A stretch of DNA of 64,000 bases, from positions 2,294,001 through 2,358,000 of the forward strand of contig NZ_CP154351.1 of NCBI RefSeq assembly GCF_039519235.1, given 5' to 3'. The stretch comes from Micrococcus sp. 2A (GTDB lineage Bacteria; Actinomycetota; Actinomycetes; Actinomycetales; Micrococcaceae). The notes under the pieces were generated by a model. That model saw only the letters and a program-made list of their open reading frames with translations. It did no database searches and was not told where the DNA came from. How positions within the stretch are numbered: the stretch's first letter is position 1; each line of letters opens with the position of its first letter. The position numbers and the translations under genes are program-made. Below, one piece after another: positions 8,202 through 16,802 of this stretch.

Positions 8202-8363
8202 ATGGGACTCAACCCAGAGCGCTTCAGGGGGCGGGCGCTTTACGCCATTCTCGCCTTACCTCGACAACAGGGGCTTGGCCTGGAGCAGTGCGCCGAGCCG
8301 AGGTCGCGAGTCTATTCCGCGGACGACCTGGCCATCATGTTGACCACCTTCGGTCGGTGCTGA
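8202..8363 (+). CDS. Small hypothetical frame, 53 residues, doubtful
   Basis: An ATG six bases after the upstream stop opens a 53-codon frame (MGLNPERFRGRALYAILA...) ending in 'YSADDLAIMLTTFGRC'. No domain is recognised. It could be a coupled small gene or a truncated fragment, and nothing downstream continues it. Confidence 0.2.
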   Translation: MGLNPERFRGRALYAILALPRQQGLGLEQCAEPRSRVYSADDLAIMLTTFGRC

Positions 8364-8542
8364 GACGTCGCGGTCTCGCCCCGCGCGTCAGAGCGGGCGG
8401 GCGGCCGAGTCGCCTCGTCCCCGGGAACGCCCAGGCCCCAAATCCCCCTCGATCATGCGACCCATCCCACTCGAGAACGTCGGGGAGGTCTGCCCTGAGA
8501 GGGTTCCGCCCACGCATGAGCACGACAAGGCTGAGTTGAGTC

Positions 8543-8822
8543 CCTCAACAGGGAGATCCGGCGCCGCACGCACGCGGTAGGCATCTTCCCGAACCGGGAC
8601 GCCGTGATCCGGCTCGAAGGGGCCGTGCTGACCGAGCAGACCGATGAATGGGCCGAAGGCCGCCGCTACCTCGGCCTGGAGCTGTTGGCCCGCTGCTCAG
8701 GCCAGGACCCGCGCATCCCTCTAAAACCGGCGTGGTCACGGAAGTGATGCCGACCCTGGAGACCTGACCGGCACAAGCCTCCCAGCTTCGAAGACTGTTA
8801 CACCACTTCCAGGGACTTGACC
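8543..8822 (+). mobile_element. 3'-end remnant of an IS256-family element
   Basis: The frame '[20 protein letters not shown]' and then '[19 protein letters not shown]' matches the C-terminus of the IS256 transposases elsewhere in the window, with many changes. It ends in a decayed right terminus (GTTACACCACTTCC...GGGACTTGACC). The 5' three quarters, including all catalytic residues except the region after the Glu, are gone. This copy is older than the five intact ones. Confidence 0.75.
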
Positions 8823-8928
8823 GTCGGGATGACTTCATGCCGCAGATCCTGGCAGAAAACCTGACACGTTCTGTCGTGTTCAGTTGCTCGGATGGACAGG
8901 TCCACCACCCCAATCAAGGATGAACCTC

Positions 8929-9300
8929 ATGCCGGCACCCAATCTGTTCATGACCTACGTCAGTGACGCTGAACGGCCCACGGCGTTCTACAGCGACCTG
9001 TTCGACATCTAGCCGGACTTCACCAGCCCGCGGTACGTCGCCTTCGAGGTGGCCCCGGCGTGCTCTTCGCGATCTGGACCGGGAGCAACGAGCACGCCTC
9101 GCCCCGGGTGCCTCGCACCAGCGAAATCGTCCTCATGGTCCCCGGGGCGCCCGCTGCAATAGACACCCTCTATCAATCGTGGGTAGCCAAAGGGGCTCAC
9201 ATGGTCGAGGAGCCGCACGACGACGTCTTCGGCCGGACCTTTGTCGTCGCCGACCCCGATGGCAACCTCATCCGCGTCAGCCCATCGACTGACCTTGGGG
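8929..9300 (+). pseudogene. VOC/glyoxalase-family protein, disrupted
   Basis: Starts 'MPAPNLFMTYVSDAERPTAF' and 'YSDLFDI', then an in-frame TAG at 9010-9012. After it 'PDFTSPRYVAFEVAP' continues, and a one-base deletion near 9057 shifts to the frame carrying 'LFAIWTGSNEHASPR', 'SEIVLMVPG' and 'GRTFVVADPDGNLIRV'. The betaalphabetabetabeta modules and the final 'ADPDGN' strand are typical of vicinal oxygen chelate proteins (bleomycin-resistance/dioxygenase type). One nonsense mutation and one frameshift make it a pseudogene. Confidence 0.75.
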
Positions 9301-9450
9301 CAGCAGCCCCTCAGCGGTGGCGGCGAGTTCACGATCGCCGCCACCATTGAGCGTGGCCGTCATCACCGTCGTGCCGAGCGGTGGCAGCCCCAGACGGAGC
9401 CAGGACCTACGTTTCAGGTCGTGCCTGATCCGTTGTCTCCGAGAGATGCC

Positions 9451-9570
9451 CACCGCGTGTCGTGTGAAATCTTCGCTGCATTTCGACAGCGCCTCAGATC
9501 TTGACAGCTCGGGCCGCGTTGCCCTTCTGCCTTTCTGTCGAGATGCACCGAAGATTGCACAAACGCGCGA
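9451..9570. repeat. Palindromic repeat, copy 2
   Basis: Box A (9451-9489) shares a 31-bp identical core with copy 1 (from CACCGCGTGTCGTG to the GCTGCAT end). Box B (9536-9570, TGTCGAGATGCACCGAAG...) is its inverted partner. The spacer differs completely from copy 1 and the middle box is absent. Copies 1 and 2 are in the same orientation, 7.5 kb apart, around the cmx element. Confidence 0.6.
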
Positions 9571-9601
9571 ATACGCCAGCGCCGAGGCTAATTTGCCAGC
9601 G

Positions 9602-10261
9602 TCACGACGCCGTCGAATGCATGCGACCTCGAGAGTCCCGGCGATTTATCACCACCGTCACCTCATCCTCAGCAAAGACGCGCATGATTCGAACGAGTTC
9701 ACGAAGCGGGACGAAAGTTAGATGCTGGGTACTGGACTTGTCGGAAGCTACCAGCCATCCAGCCAGTTCGTCCGGGATGCACTCGACACGAGGATCGCTC
9801 TGGTCTAGCGCCCACCAGTCCCCAAAGGCCATAGATTCGAGGGTCCACGCGAACCGCATGATGAGGCTGTGGACGAAGAGGTTACAGACCTCATTCGCCG
9901 TGACCATCACCTCCGCGGGCGCCTCCCTGTCGTACATGGTGAGATCTCCAATGGCATCCCAGACGTCAGGTGTTTTGGCACTCGTCCGGAGGGGATAACG
10001 GACCACCCTTGCCTTGGTCTCTCTCGTTGCTTTGGTGACCTTGGATGGCATCCCGAGCAGGCGTCGGACGGCGAAGGCCCCGTTCATGACGTCGCGCTCA
10101 ACACGGTAGAGCGCTTCGGTCTCCGCCTCGTATGGATCCGCCGTCTCCAGTTCGCCATCGACGGCCTGGTCCAGGACCACGGGCAGGCCCAGTCGGGCCC
10201 GTTCCAGGCGCTCGGCAGCGTGGGCAAGGTCTCGCTTCCACGGCCAAGACTCATTGAACAT
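9602..10261 (-). CDS. Hypothetical protein, 219 residues
   Basis: No family recognised. The start at 10261 (MFNESWPWKRDLAHAAERL) is favoured because the upstream in-frame extension reads into the left end of the IS3 element at 10289. The protein begins with a helical 'LERARLGLPVVLDQAV', has a central 'MTANEVCNLFVHSLIMRFAW'-like helix and ends in a basic tail. No signal peptide. Its promoter region was probably replaced by the IS3 insertion 28 bp upstream, so expression may be lost or IS-driven. Confidence 0.5.
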   Translation of the reverse strand: MFNESWPWKRDLAHAAERLERARLGLPVVLDQAVDGELETADPYEAETEALYRVERDVMNGAFAVRRLLGMPSKVTKATRETKARVVRYPLRTSAKTPDVWDAIGDLTMYDREAPAEVMVTANEVCNLFVHSLIMRFAWTLESMAFGDWWALDQSDPRVECIPDELAGWLVASDKSSTQHLTFVPLRELVRIMRVFAEDEVTVVINRRDSRGRMHSTAS

Positions 10262-10288
10262 GGACACACCATACGAGCCCGCTGACCG

Positions 10289-10593
10289 TGAAGCGCCCTG
10301 GGTTTCATTCCGATCCAACTGAAGGAGAATCGGAACATGCCCAAGAAGTACACGCCCGAGCGGCGTGAGCGCGCTGTGCGGATGGTCCTCGAGCGCCAAG
10401 TGGCCGAGGGACGCCCTCGCTCACACTCGATCCGGGCTGTGGCCCCGCAGCTCGGCGTCGGCGAGGAGACCCTGCGCATGTGGTGCCACCGCCACGGCCA
10501 CGAGGCAGCACCAGTGCCTGCAGGCGAGAGTCCGGCCGAAGAGATCCGCAGGCTCAAGCGAGAGCTCGCCGAGGCCCGGCGGGCGAACGAGAT
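10289..10593 (+). mobile_element. Left end of an IS3-family element, cut by IS30
   Basis: The left inverted repeat TGAAGCGCCCTGGGTTTCAT starts at 10289. Its counterpart (inverted) is at 14643-14666, but the interior is missing. The element is interrupted at 10594 by the IS30 left terminus, and the sequence on the far side of IS30 is not IS3, so this side has lost everything after the start of orfA. Confidence 0.8.
10337..10593 (+). pseudogene. IS3-family OrfA (HTH protein), truncated
   Basis: Starts 'MPKKYTPERRERAVRMVLE' with RBS GAAGGAGAA 6 bp upstream. The helix-turn-helix 'IRAVAPQLGVGEETLRMWCH' is intact. The leucine-zipper helix 'EEIRRLKRELAEARRANE' stops where IS30 begins, so the region that leads into OrfB by frameshift is lost. 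Confidence 0.85.
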
Positions 10594-11827
10594 GGCGGAT
10601 TCAAGCAGTCAGCGCAACGAGTCCTGTGAGATGAGGCAGTTACTGATCACAGGAGGATCCGGATGCAGGGCAAGCACGGCCATCTCAGCCGGGAGCAGAA
10701 GCAGCTCGCACTCAGGCTTCACGCGAAGGGCTGGCGGCTGGTCGACATCGCCAAGGAGATCGGCTGCAGTGCGCCGATGGTCGGCATCATGGCCCGGACC
10801 GGCAGGCACGTCGACGCCAAGCCGTTCGGCTGGGAACCACGCCAGGGCAACCTGACGATCGACGAGCGCGAGCAGATCCTGCTGGGGATCAATCGTGGTG
10901 ACACCTTCACCGCGATCGCCGAGCAACTGGGGCGTGCGGTGTCCACCGTCAGCCGGGAGGTGAAGCGCGGCGGCGGGCGCTGCGACTACTCGGCCTGGCA
11001 TGCGCACGAACGCGCCCGCCATCAAGCTCGCCGACCGAAGCCATTCAAGCTCGCGTCGGGTCGGCTGCTTGAGGAGGTCGCCAGCCGGCTGGAGCAACTG
11101 TGGTCGCCCGAAGAGGTGGCAGCGCGCCTACGGTTGGATCACGCCGATGATCCGGAGATGCGCGTGAGCCACGAGACGATCTACCAGTCGCTGTTCGTGC
11201 AAGGCCGCGGCGAGCTGCGTCGCGAGCTGGCGCGGTGTCTGCGGTCCGGACGAACTGCCCGCAAGCCTCGCGGAACCACCGATGGCCGCGGCCGCATCCC
11301 CGGCATGGTGATGCTTAGCGAGCGCCCCGCAGAAGCCGACGATCGCGCTGTTCCTGGGCACTGGGAAGGCGACCTCATCCTCGGCGAAGGCAGCCGCAGC
11401 GCCGTCGGCACGCTCGTTGAGCGCTCGACGCGGATGACCCTGCTTCTGCACTTGCCCGACGGCAAGAGCGCTGAGCAGGTCGAGGCCGCGATGCGCGCAG
11501 CGATCAGCAAGCTGCCTTCCGCACTGACCCGGACGATCACCTGGGACCAAGGCGCGGAGATGTCGAAGCACGCCGCGTTCACCACCGCCACGGGCATCCC
11601 GATCTACTTCTGCGATCCCCACTCGCCCTGGCAGCGCGGGAGCAACGAGAACACCAACGGACTGCTGCGGCAATACCTGCCCAAAGGAACCGATCTGAGC
11701 GTTGTCAGCCGCGAGGAGTTAGACGCGATCCAGGACAGCCTCAACGGACGCCCACGCAAGACGCTGGGCTATCTGACACCATCAGAGAAGCTCGCAGAGT
11801 TCCTTGCGCCCACCGCTTGAATCCGCC
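10594..11827 (+). mobile_element. IS30-family insertion sequence, complete
   Basis: Terminal inverted repeats GGCGGATTCAAGC (10594) and GCTTGAATCCGCC (ending 11827) enclose 1234 bp with a single transposase. The flanks are unrelated: IS3 orfA on the left and the 3' part of a reductase gene on the right. A simple insertion did not create this junction, so an adjacent deletion is likely. Confidence 0.85.
10663..11820 (+). CDS. IS30-family transposase
   Basis: A 385-residue DDE transposase preceded by RBS AGGAGG. An N-terminal HTH (residues 9-45) and a second HTH (residues 65-101, 'IAEQLGRAVSTVSREVKRGG') bind the inverted repeats. The catalytic core has D237 (HWEGDLI), D295 (TWDQGAEM) and E329 (RGSNENTNG), giving DD-33-E as expected for IS30. 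Length is normal and there are no stops, so it should be active. The stop overlaps the right inverted repeat region. Confidence 0.92.
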   Translation: MQGKHGHLSREQKQLALRLHAKGWRLVDIAKEIGCSAPMVGIMARTGRHVDAKPFGWEPRQGNLTIDEREQILLGINRGDTFTAIAEQLGRAVSTVSREVKRGGGRCDYSAWHAHERARHQARRPKPFKLASGRLLEEVASRLEQLWSPEEVAARLRLDHADDPEMRVSHETIYQSLFVQGRGELRRELARCLRSGRTARKPRGTTDGRGRIPGMVMLSERPAEADDRAVPGHWEGDLILGEGSRSAVGTLVERSTRMTLLLHLPDGKSAEQVEAAMRAAISKLPSALTRTITWDQGAEMSKHAAFTTATGIPIYFCDPHSPWQRGSNENTNGLLRQYLPKGTDLSVVSREELDAIQDSLNGRPRKTLGYLTPSEKLAEFLAPTA

Positions 11828-12358
11828 GCCGGGAAGCGTCTCGATGCTTGTCGGAGTCCAGGTGTGGGAGGCGCTACCTGTGAACAGCGGAACTCCGTTG
11901 CCCAATGTCACGGGATTGATCTTGAGCTGCAGCTCGTCGATCTGATCCAAGAGCTGGCCGGCCAGCGAGCCGCCCCCGCAGAGCCAGATGTCCTTGCCCG
12001 GTTCCGTCTTGAGGTTGCGGACACGTTCGGCAACGTTGCCCTCCCACCTTTCGACGGTGGGATCCATGGGCAGCTCACGATGGGTGACGACGATCTGTCG
12101 GAGATGCGGGTAGGCGCTCGTGAGGCCGGCGTCGAGTGCAGGTTCATGGGTCCGGACGCCCATCAGGACAGTGTCGAATCGTCGCGGTTCCCCTTTCACG
12201 CTCAAGACCTCTCGCAGGTGACAGGGACAGGTCTCCGGGTAGCGGGCGAAGAGTTCGTTCAGCGTTTCAGGCTCGATCGGGAACCTGGAGGTGTCGCCGT
12301 CCTGGTCGGCAATGAATCCGTCCAGGCTCGCGGCGACGTAGTAGACGAGCTTGCGCAT
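11741..12358 (-). pseudogene. Dihydrofolate-reductase-like (RibD C-terminal domain) protein, 3' end replaced by IS30
   Basis: Starts 'MRKLVYYVAASLDGFIADQD', the hallmark of the small DHFR/RibD-C family that reduces NADPH-dependent substrates. 'WLCGGGSLAGQLLDQIDEL' is the nucleotide-binding segment. Native sequence ends at about residue 177 ('SIETLPG'), where the IS30 right end (11827) begins; the frame then runs 29 codons into IS30. The family normally ends within a few residues of this point, so function might survive with a foreign tail. Divergently oriented from the TetR gene with an operator-like palindrome between them. Confidence 0.75.
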
Positions 12359-12379
12359 TCCTTCTCCAATCACAACGGA

Positions 12380-12404
12380 TGTTGTAGTTGAGTGAACCAC
12401 AACA
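12380..12404. promoter_or_regulatory. Operator-like inverted repeat between reductase and TetR genes
   Basis: TGTTGTAGTT-GAGTG-AACCACAACA has arms that match at 9 of 10 positions. It lies 22 bp upstream of the reductase ATG and 28 bp upstream of the TetR GTG, the usual place for a TetR operator controlling both genes. Confidence 0.6.
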
Positions 12405-12431
12405 GCTGTGCTGATGTCATAGGTTTGACCT

Positions 12432-12995
12432 GTGGTGGCTAATCCCGAACGACGAGCGCAGATCACCGATGCCGCCCTGGAAGTCCTGGGCGCGAACGGC
12501 TCGCGCGGGCTGACGCATCGGGCAGTCGACCGAGCCGCCGATGTGCCCACAGGCACCACAGCGAACTACTTCCCCTCCAGAGCAGAGCTCCTCCTGGCCA
12601 TGGCCCACAGGATCTTCGACTGCTTGTCGCCTGAACCCGATCGAGTCACGCAGCTGGCCGACCTCCCCCCAGAGCGAGCAACGGTGGAGTACGCCGCTTA
12701 CGCAACCGAACGGCTCCTGGCCGACAGCACACTCGCACTCGCGCTGATCGAGCTGCGACTGGAAGCGGCACGCCAACCGGAAGTTCGCCAAGCCCTGGAG
12801 CCGTTCCTTCGCCAGGGATTCACAGACGACGTGAACTTCCATGACGGCCAAGGCCTCCCCGGGGGCCGCCCTGCGGTGCTGGTCACGCACCACCTGGTGA
12901 TGGGCGTGGTGTTGGATGCCCTCACCATCCCCTTGGACCCGCGCCAGTCCCCGGTCGACGAAGTCCGTCAGACTGTGGCCGCACTGTTCGCCTAG
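12432..12995 (+). CDS. TetR/AcrR-family transcriptional repressor
   Basis: A 187-residue regulator with GTG start. The N-terminal HTH spans residues 8-50 ('RRAQITDAALEVLGANGSRG' and 'HRAVDRAADVPTGTTANYFP'), the latter with the canonical TetR recognition helix ending in xxYF. The rest is the helical ligand-binding and dimerisation domain ending 'DEVRQTVAALFA'. It is transcribed away from the reductase gene, whose promoter it probably represses through the palindrome at 12380-12404. Inducer unknown. Confidence 0.88.
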   Translation: MVANPERRAQITDAALEVLGANGSRGLTHRAVDRAADVPTGTTANYFPSRAELLLAMAHRIFDCLSPEPDRVTQLADLPPERATVEYAAYATERLLADSTLALALIELRLEAARQPEVRQALEPFLRQGFTDDVNFHDGQGLPGGRPAVLVTHHLVMGVVLDALTIPLDPRQSPVDEVRQTVAALFA

Positions 12996-13154
12996 CAGTC
13001 GCGAACGTCCACTCGATCAACGTCTCCGGTCAGTACACCTAGAGCAGCCACGATCTGCACCGGAGGTAGAGCGCTCGGGACCCGGGCGCTTGTCGATAGC
13101 ACCTGGCTCCGCTGTCCCCTTGCAAGAGGCCCTCGGCTACCGCACTCCCGCGGA

Positions 13155-14579
13155 AGTTGAGTCCCGCATAGTGGTGTAGCGCCCGGTGGTCGGGCACGTC
13201 GTCTCAGACGTGGACGCGGCCACCGTGTGATCCTTCGAGTGAACCTCTCACAGCACCCTCGAATGGAGTCATCACGATGACCGCTCCTCATATTCTCGAC
13301 CCTGCCGGCCTGCTGAGCGAAGCCCTGTCCGAAGCGTCCCCGGACATGATGCGCCACTTGCTGCAGACCATGATCAACACCCTGCTCTCCGCCGATGCAG
13401 ACGCGGTGGTCGGCGCCGAATGGGGCAAGCCCACCCCGACACGGTCCGCCCAGCGCAACGGGTACCGGCACCGGGACCTGGACACCCGGGTCGGCACGGT
13501 CGATGTAGCCATCCCGAAGCTGCGCTCTGGGACGTACTTCCCGGAGTGGCTGCTGGAACGCCGAAAGAGAGCGGAGTCGGCGCTGATCACCGTGGTGGCG
13601 GACTGCTACTTGGCCGGGGTGAGTACCCGGCGGATGGACAAGCTGGTCAAGACCCTGGGGATCAATGCCCTCTCCAAGTCCCAGGTCTCCAGGATGGCCG
13701 CGGACCTGGATGAACACGTGGAGTCCTTCCGCCACCGGCCCCTGGATGAGGCCGGTCCGTTCACGTTCGTGGCCGCGGACGCGCTGACGATGAAGGTCCG
13801 CGAGGGCGGGCGGGTGGTCAACGCGGTGGTGCTGCTGGCTACCGGGGTCAACGGTGACGGCCACCGCGAGGTCCTGGGGATGCGCGTGGCGACCAGTGAG
13901 ACCGGTGCGGCGTGGAACGAGTTCTTCGCTGACCTCGTGGCCCGGGGCCTGGCCGGGGTCCGCCTGGTCACCAGTGACGCCCATGCCGGGCTCAAGGACG
14001 CCATCGCCGCCAACCTGCCCGGCGCCACCTGGCAGCGGTGCCGGACCCACTACGCGGCGAACCTGATGGGCATCACCCCGAAGTCCATGTGGCCGGCGGT
14101 GAAGGCCATGCTCCACTCGGTCTACGACCAGCCCGACGCCACGGCGGTGAACGCGCAGTTCGATCGGCTGCTGGACTACGTAAGCGAGAAGCTCCCGGCG
14201 GTGGCCGAGCACCTCGGTGATGCCCGGGCGGACATCCTGGCCTTCACGACGTTCCCGAAGGACGTCTGGACGCAGATCTGGTCGAACAACCCGGCCGAGC
14301 GGCTCAACCGGGAGATCCGCCGCCGCACCGACGCGGTGGGCATCTTCCCCAACCGGGCGGCCATCGTCAGGCTGGTCGGGGCGGTGCTGGCCGAGCAGAC
14401 CGACGAATGGGCCGAAGGGCGCCGCTACCTCGGCCTCGAGGTCCTCGCCCGCTGCCGCCTCACCCCCGTCGAGGACACCGGAAGCGAGGTGGGCACCGAC
14501 ACCGACACTGCCCTCGAGCTCAGCGCCTGACAACCCCAACGAAGGATCCAACCGCTACACCACCACAAGGGGCTTGACC
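13155..14579 (+). mobile_element. IS256-family element, type 1, copy 1 (1425 bp, 8-bp target duplication)
   Basis: Left end AGTTGAGTCCCGCATAG, right end CAAGGGGCTTGACC; the inner GTGGTGTAGCG is shared by both inverted repeats. It is flanked by the direct duplication CCCGCGGA (13147-13154 and 14580-14587), so this is a simple transposition into an IS3 remnant. Copies 2 (31329), 3 (33750) and 4 (58257) have the same 1425-bp length and ends. Confidence 0.95.
13277..14530 (+). CDS. IS256-family (mutator-type) transposase, copy 1
   Basis: A 417-residue DDE transposase. The N-terminal part (about residues 1-150) binds the inverted repeats. Catalytic residues are D168 (VAADALTMK), D234 (TSDAHAGLK) and E341 (NNPAERLNRE), with the IS256-typical C-x2-H (C255-H258) between D and E. 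RBS-like GGAGTC lies 10 bp upstream of the ATG. It is full length with no stop, and the protein is identical to copies 2, 3 and 4, which points to very recent spread. Confidence 0.95.
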   Translation: MTAPHILDPAGLLSEALSEASPDMMRHLLQTMINTLLSADADAVVGAEWGKPTPTRSAQRNGYRHRDLDTRVGTVDVAIPKLRSGTYFPEWLLERRKRAESALITVVADCYLAGVSTRRMDKLVKTLGINALSKSQVSRMAADLDEHVESFRHRPLDEAGPFTFVAADALTMKVREGGRVVNAVVLLATGVNGDGHREVLGMRVATSETGAAWNEFFADLVARGLAGVRLVTSDAHAGLKDAIAANLPGATWQRCRTHYAANLMGITPKSMWPAVKAMLHSVYDQPDATAVNAQFDRLLDYVSEKLPAVAEHLGDARADILAFTTFPKDVWTQIWSNNPAERLNREIRRRTDAVGIFPNRAAIVRLVGAVLAEQTDEWAEGRRYLGLEVLARCRLTPVEDTGSEVGTDTDTALELSA

Positions 14580-14722
14580 CCCGCGGAGGTCGAGGCGGCC
14601 TACACACACGACCAGGCCTCAGCGCCCGTTGCGTCCTGATCTCGGAACGAAACCCAGGGCGCTTCATGCCTCCCACGACCGGTGGCTGCGACGTCGCTGG
14701 ACCGGTGAGGTCCTGTAGCTGA

Positions 14723-15511
14723 TCACCCCCGGCGGAACCCGCCCTCGGAGTCGATGACCTGCCCCACGATCCATCCACCGGCCTGGGTGACCAGGAACTC
14801 GATCAGCCGGGCCGGGTCTTCCGGCTCTCCGAACCGGCCCAGCGGGAACGCCGCCTTGATCTCATCCAGGCGGTCGGGTCGGTCCGTGGTCTCCGGGTCC
14901 AGGTATCCCGTGTTCACTGGGCCCGGGTTCACGGCGTTGAGCCGGATGCCGGCATCGATCAGCTCATCGGCCACCGTGGGCACCAGGCCGGCGAGCATCG
15001 CCTTCGCACCGGCGTAGGCGACCTCGCCGCGCATCGGCCCCCTGGCCTGACCCGAGGTCAGCCAGATCACCCGCCCGTCCTCACCCTCGAACCGGTTGGC
15101 GAAGTGCTGGGTGAGCAGCAGCACGGACTGGGCATCGATGCGCCAGTGCTGCTCGAGGGTCTGCGGGGTCATCTCGGCCAGGGTGCCGTCCCCGCCGGAC
15201 CGGGCGTGGTTGGCCACCAGGATCTCAACGGACGGCCCAGCCCAGTCGATGACGCGGGCGGGCTCATCCGGGTCGGCGAAATCGGCGTCGGTGTGCTCAA
15301 GCGTCGCACCGTCCACGAGCTCGGCACGCAGCTCAGCCATCACGGTCCCGACGTCGTCGGCGCCCCAGGGTTGACCGGCGTCGTGCGGGGCGTGGTGGAC
15401 CAGGCGCAGGCTGGCCCCGGCACGGGCGAGGCGCCGGGCGACGGCGAAGCCGATGCCCTTGCGGCGGCTGACGCCGGTGATCAGGGCTGTCCGTCCCGTC
15501 AATGTGGTCAT
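14723..15511 (-). CDS. Short-chain dehydrogenase/reductase (SDR)
   Basis: A 262-residue classical SDR using NAD(P)H. The N-terminal Rossmann motif is 'TALITGVSRRKGIGFAVARR' (TGxxxxGIG variant with three extra residues, seen in FabG-like enzymes). 'VANHARSG' replaces the usual NNAG. The catalytic Ser is in 'VIWLTSGQA' and the catalytic YxxxK is 'YAGAK'. The start at 15511 (MTTLTGRTALITG) places the glycine motif at the usual distance. The C-terminus 'GGWIVGQVIDSEGGFRRG' is typical. It stands alone, so the substrate cannot be inferred. Confidence 0.88.
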   Translation of the reverse strand: MTTLTGRTALITGVSRRKGIGFAVARRLARAGASLRLVHHAPHDAGQPWGADDVGTVMAELRAELVDGATLEHTDADFADPDEPARVIDWAGPSVEILVANHARSGGDGTLAEMTPQTLEQHWRIDAQSVLLLTQHFANRFEGEDGRVIWLTSGQARGPMRGEVAYAGAKAMLAGLVPTVADELIDAGIRLNAVNPGPVNTGYLDPETTDRPDRLDEIKAAFPLGRFGEPEDPARLIEFLVTQAGGWIVGQVIDSEGGFRRG

Positions 15512-15736
15512 GGCGGGGACACTACCGAGCGAGCCATACGCCGTCACCCCACCGCAACGTGAGGTGTGAGGCCTCTCGTGAGGCCCGTGACTGATCGTCA
15601 GCCAGGACCGGCTCGGCTGACGCGGGACGCAGGCGCGCGGAGGGCTCCGGGCAGCGGTCGCTGGGCGAAAGCAGGCGGTCTCGAGGAGTTCCTCGAGTCC
15701 GCCTCAGGCAGACCTGCTCGGCCTTGACCGGGCACA
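15512..15736. other. Intergenic region
   Basis: Lies between the SDR and the YdcF-like gene, which are both on the minus strand. No frame or strong hairpin is supported. Confidence 0.3.
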
Positions 15737-16759
15737 TCACCCTCCGTGAGCGAGGGCGACGACCCAGCCGGTGCACGACGCCAGCACGACGCCCAGGACA
15801 GCGAACGTGATCTGGAGGCGAAGGTGCATGCACAGCACAGCCACGAACTCGCGGATGAAGGCGCTGGGCACGAAGTACCGCGCCGTGGGGGCACCGATCA
15901 CGTCCGCGTCAATCTCGAGGCGCCGTGACAACAGCGCGGTGCGGGGCACGTGGTAGCCGTTCGTGACCACGAGCAGCTGCCCGGTCCGCTCCGGCCGGTG
16001 CACCCCCAGCAGCTCCCGACTGAACCGCAGGTTCTGCTCGGTGGTGGCCGCCCGGGTCTCCGGCAGCACCGCGCCCGCAGGAACGCCGTGCTCGACCAGA
16101 TACTCCCCCATGGCCTCCCCTTCACTGCGTGGTTCATCCGGACCCTGACCGCCGGAGGGCACGATCACCAGCCCCGCCTCGGGGCCACCCCGCCGACGAA
16201 GGGCGTCGGCGCCGCGGTCCAGACGACTGGCCAGCAGCGGCGGCACGCGCCCGTCGATCAGGCCGGACCCGAGGACGACGACCCCGGCCGGGTCCGGCCG
16301 GGGCGCACGGTGCTCATAGAGCCGGGCGAACACGTAGAACACCAGGAACTGCGAACCCAGCACCGTGGCACCGAGAAAGATCAGCACCGCCGCCCCGACG
16401 CCGACGGGGTGGGCGGTCGCCACCAGGACGACGGCGGCCACCGGCGCGATGATCAGAGCCAGGCCGGCCAGCAGGGACAGCGAGTTGCCCAGCGACCAGC
16501 CCTCCCGGGCCAGCATGTGCATCCCGTTGCGGATCTGGATCACGGCCAACGCCACCACCGAGAAGGGCAGCAGCAGGGCGCCCAGTGGCAAGACGAGGGC
16601 GGCCGGCACGCCGAGGTACGCACTGATCTCCAGCAGCGCCCAGAACCCGAACCACGCCCCCACCAGGGCCAGCGCGGCAATGCGCAGCCGCCGAGGCTCC
16701 TCTGCCCACATGCGGCGGGCCGCCCAGATGCAGGCGGTGGCGAGGAGTGCACTGATCAT
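15737..16759 (-). CDS. YdcF-family (DUF218) membrane protein
   Basis: A 340-residue protein with four to five hydrophobic segments in the first 150 residues and one near the C-terminus ('FAVLGVVLASCTGWVVALA'). Between them is a DUF218/YdcF domain: 'AGVVVLGSGLIDGRVPPLL', 'LVIVPSGGQGPDEPRSEGEA', 'VPAGAVLPETRAATTEQNLR' and 'LLVVTNGYHVPRTALLSRR'. The domain family (SanA/YdcF) is linked to envelope integrity and may bind nucleotide. It lies 43 bp downstream of the ABC permease gene and shares its operon, which suggests a cell-envelope role. Confidence 0.82.
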   Translation of the reverse strand: MISALLATACIWAARRMWAEEPRRLRIAALALVGAWFGFWALLEISAYLGVPAALVLPLGALLLPFSVVALAVIQIRNGMHMLAREGWSLGNSLSLLAGLALIIAPVAAVVLVATAHPVGVGAAVLIFLGATVLGSQFLVFYVFARLYEHRAPRPDPAGVVVLGSGLIDGRVPPLLASRLDRGADALRRRGGPEAGLVIVPSGGQGPDEPRSEGEAMGEYLVEHGVPAGAVLPETRAATTEQNLRFSRELLGVHRPERTGQLLVVTNGYHVPRTALLSRRLEIDADVIGAPTARYFVPSAFIREFVAVLCMHLRLQITFAVLGVVLASCTGWVVALAHGG

Positions 16760-16802
16760 CCGGCCACCGTCCTGTCCGGCCGCAGGGCCAGCAGGGCGCC
16801 GG

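Larger units (their letters stand above)
13110..14666 (+). mobile_element. 3' end of an IS3-family element, split by IS256 copy 1
   Basis: Joining 13110-13154 with 14588-14666 restores an OrfB C-terminus ('QEALGYRTPAEVEAAYTHDQ' then 'ASAPVAS' stop at 14639). The right inverted repeat (ending 14666, AAACCCAGGGCGCTTCA) is the inverted partner of the left end at 10289. The IS256 copy inserted exactly in the 'TPAEVE' codons. The left flank at 10289 (CCG) and right flank (TGC) show no target duplication, so the two ends probably come from separate insertions of the same element. Confidence 0.75.

Noticed and set aside
9241..9721. Plus-strand frames across the second repeat
   Set aside because: No domain; they run through the palindromic repeat and into the 3' end of a minus-strand gene.
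12992..14551. Long minus-strand frame (about 519 codons) across IS256 copy 1; the same in the other copies
   Set aside because: It is antisense to the intact transposase, has no domain and arises from GC-rich codon bias.
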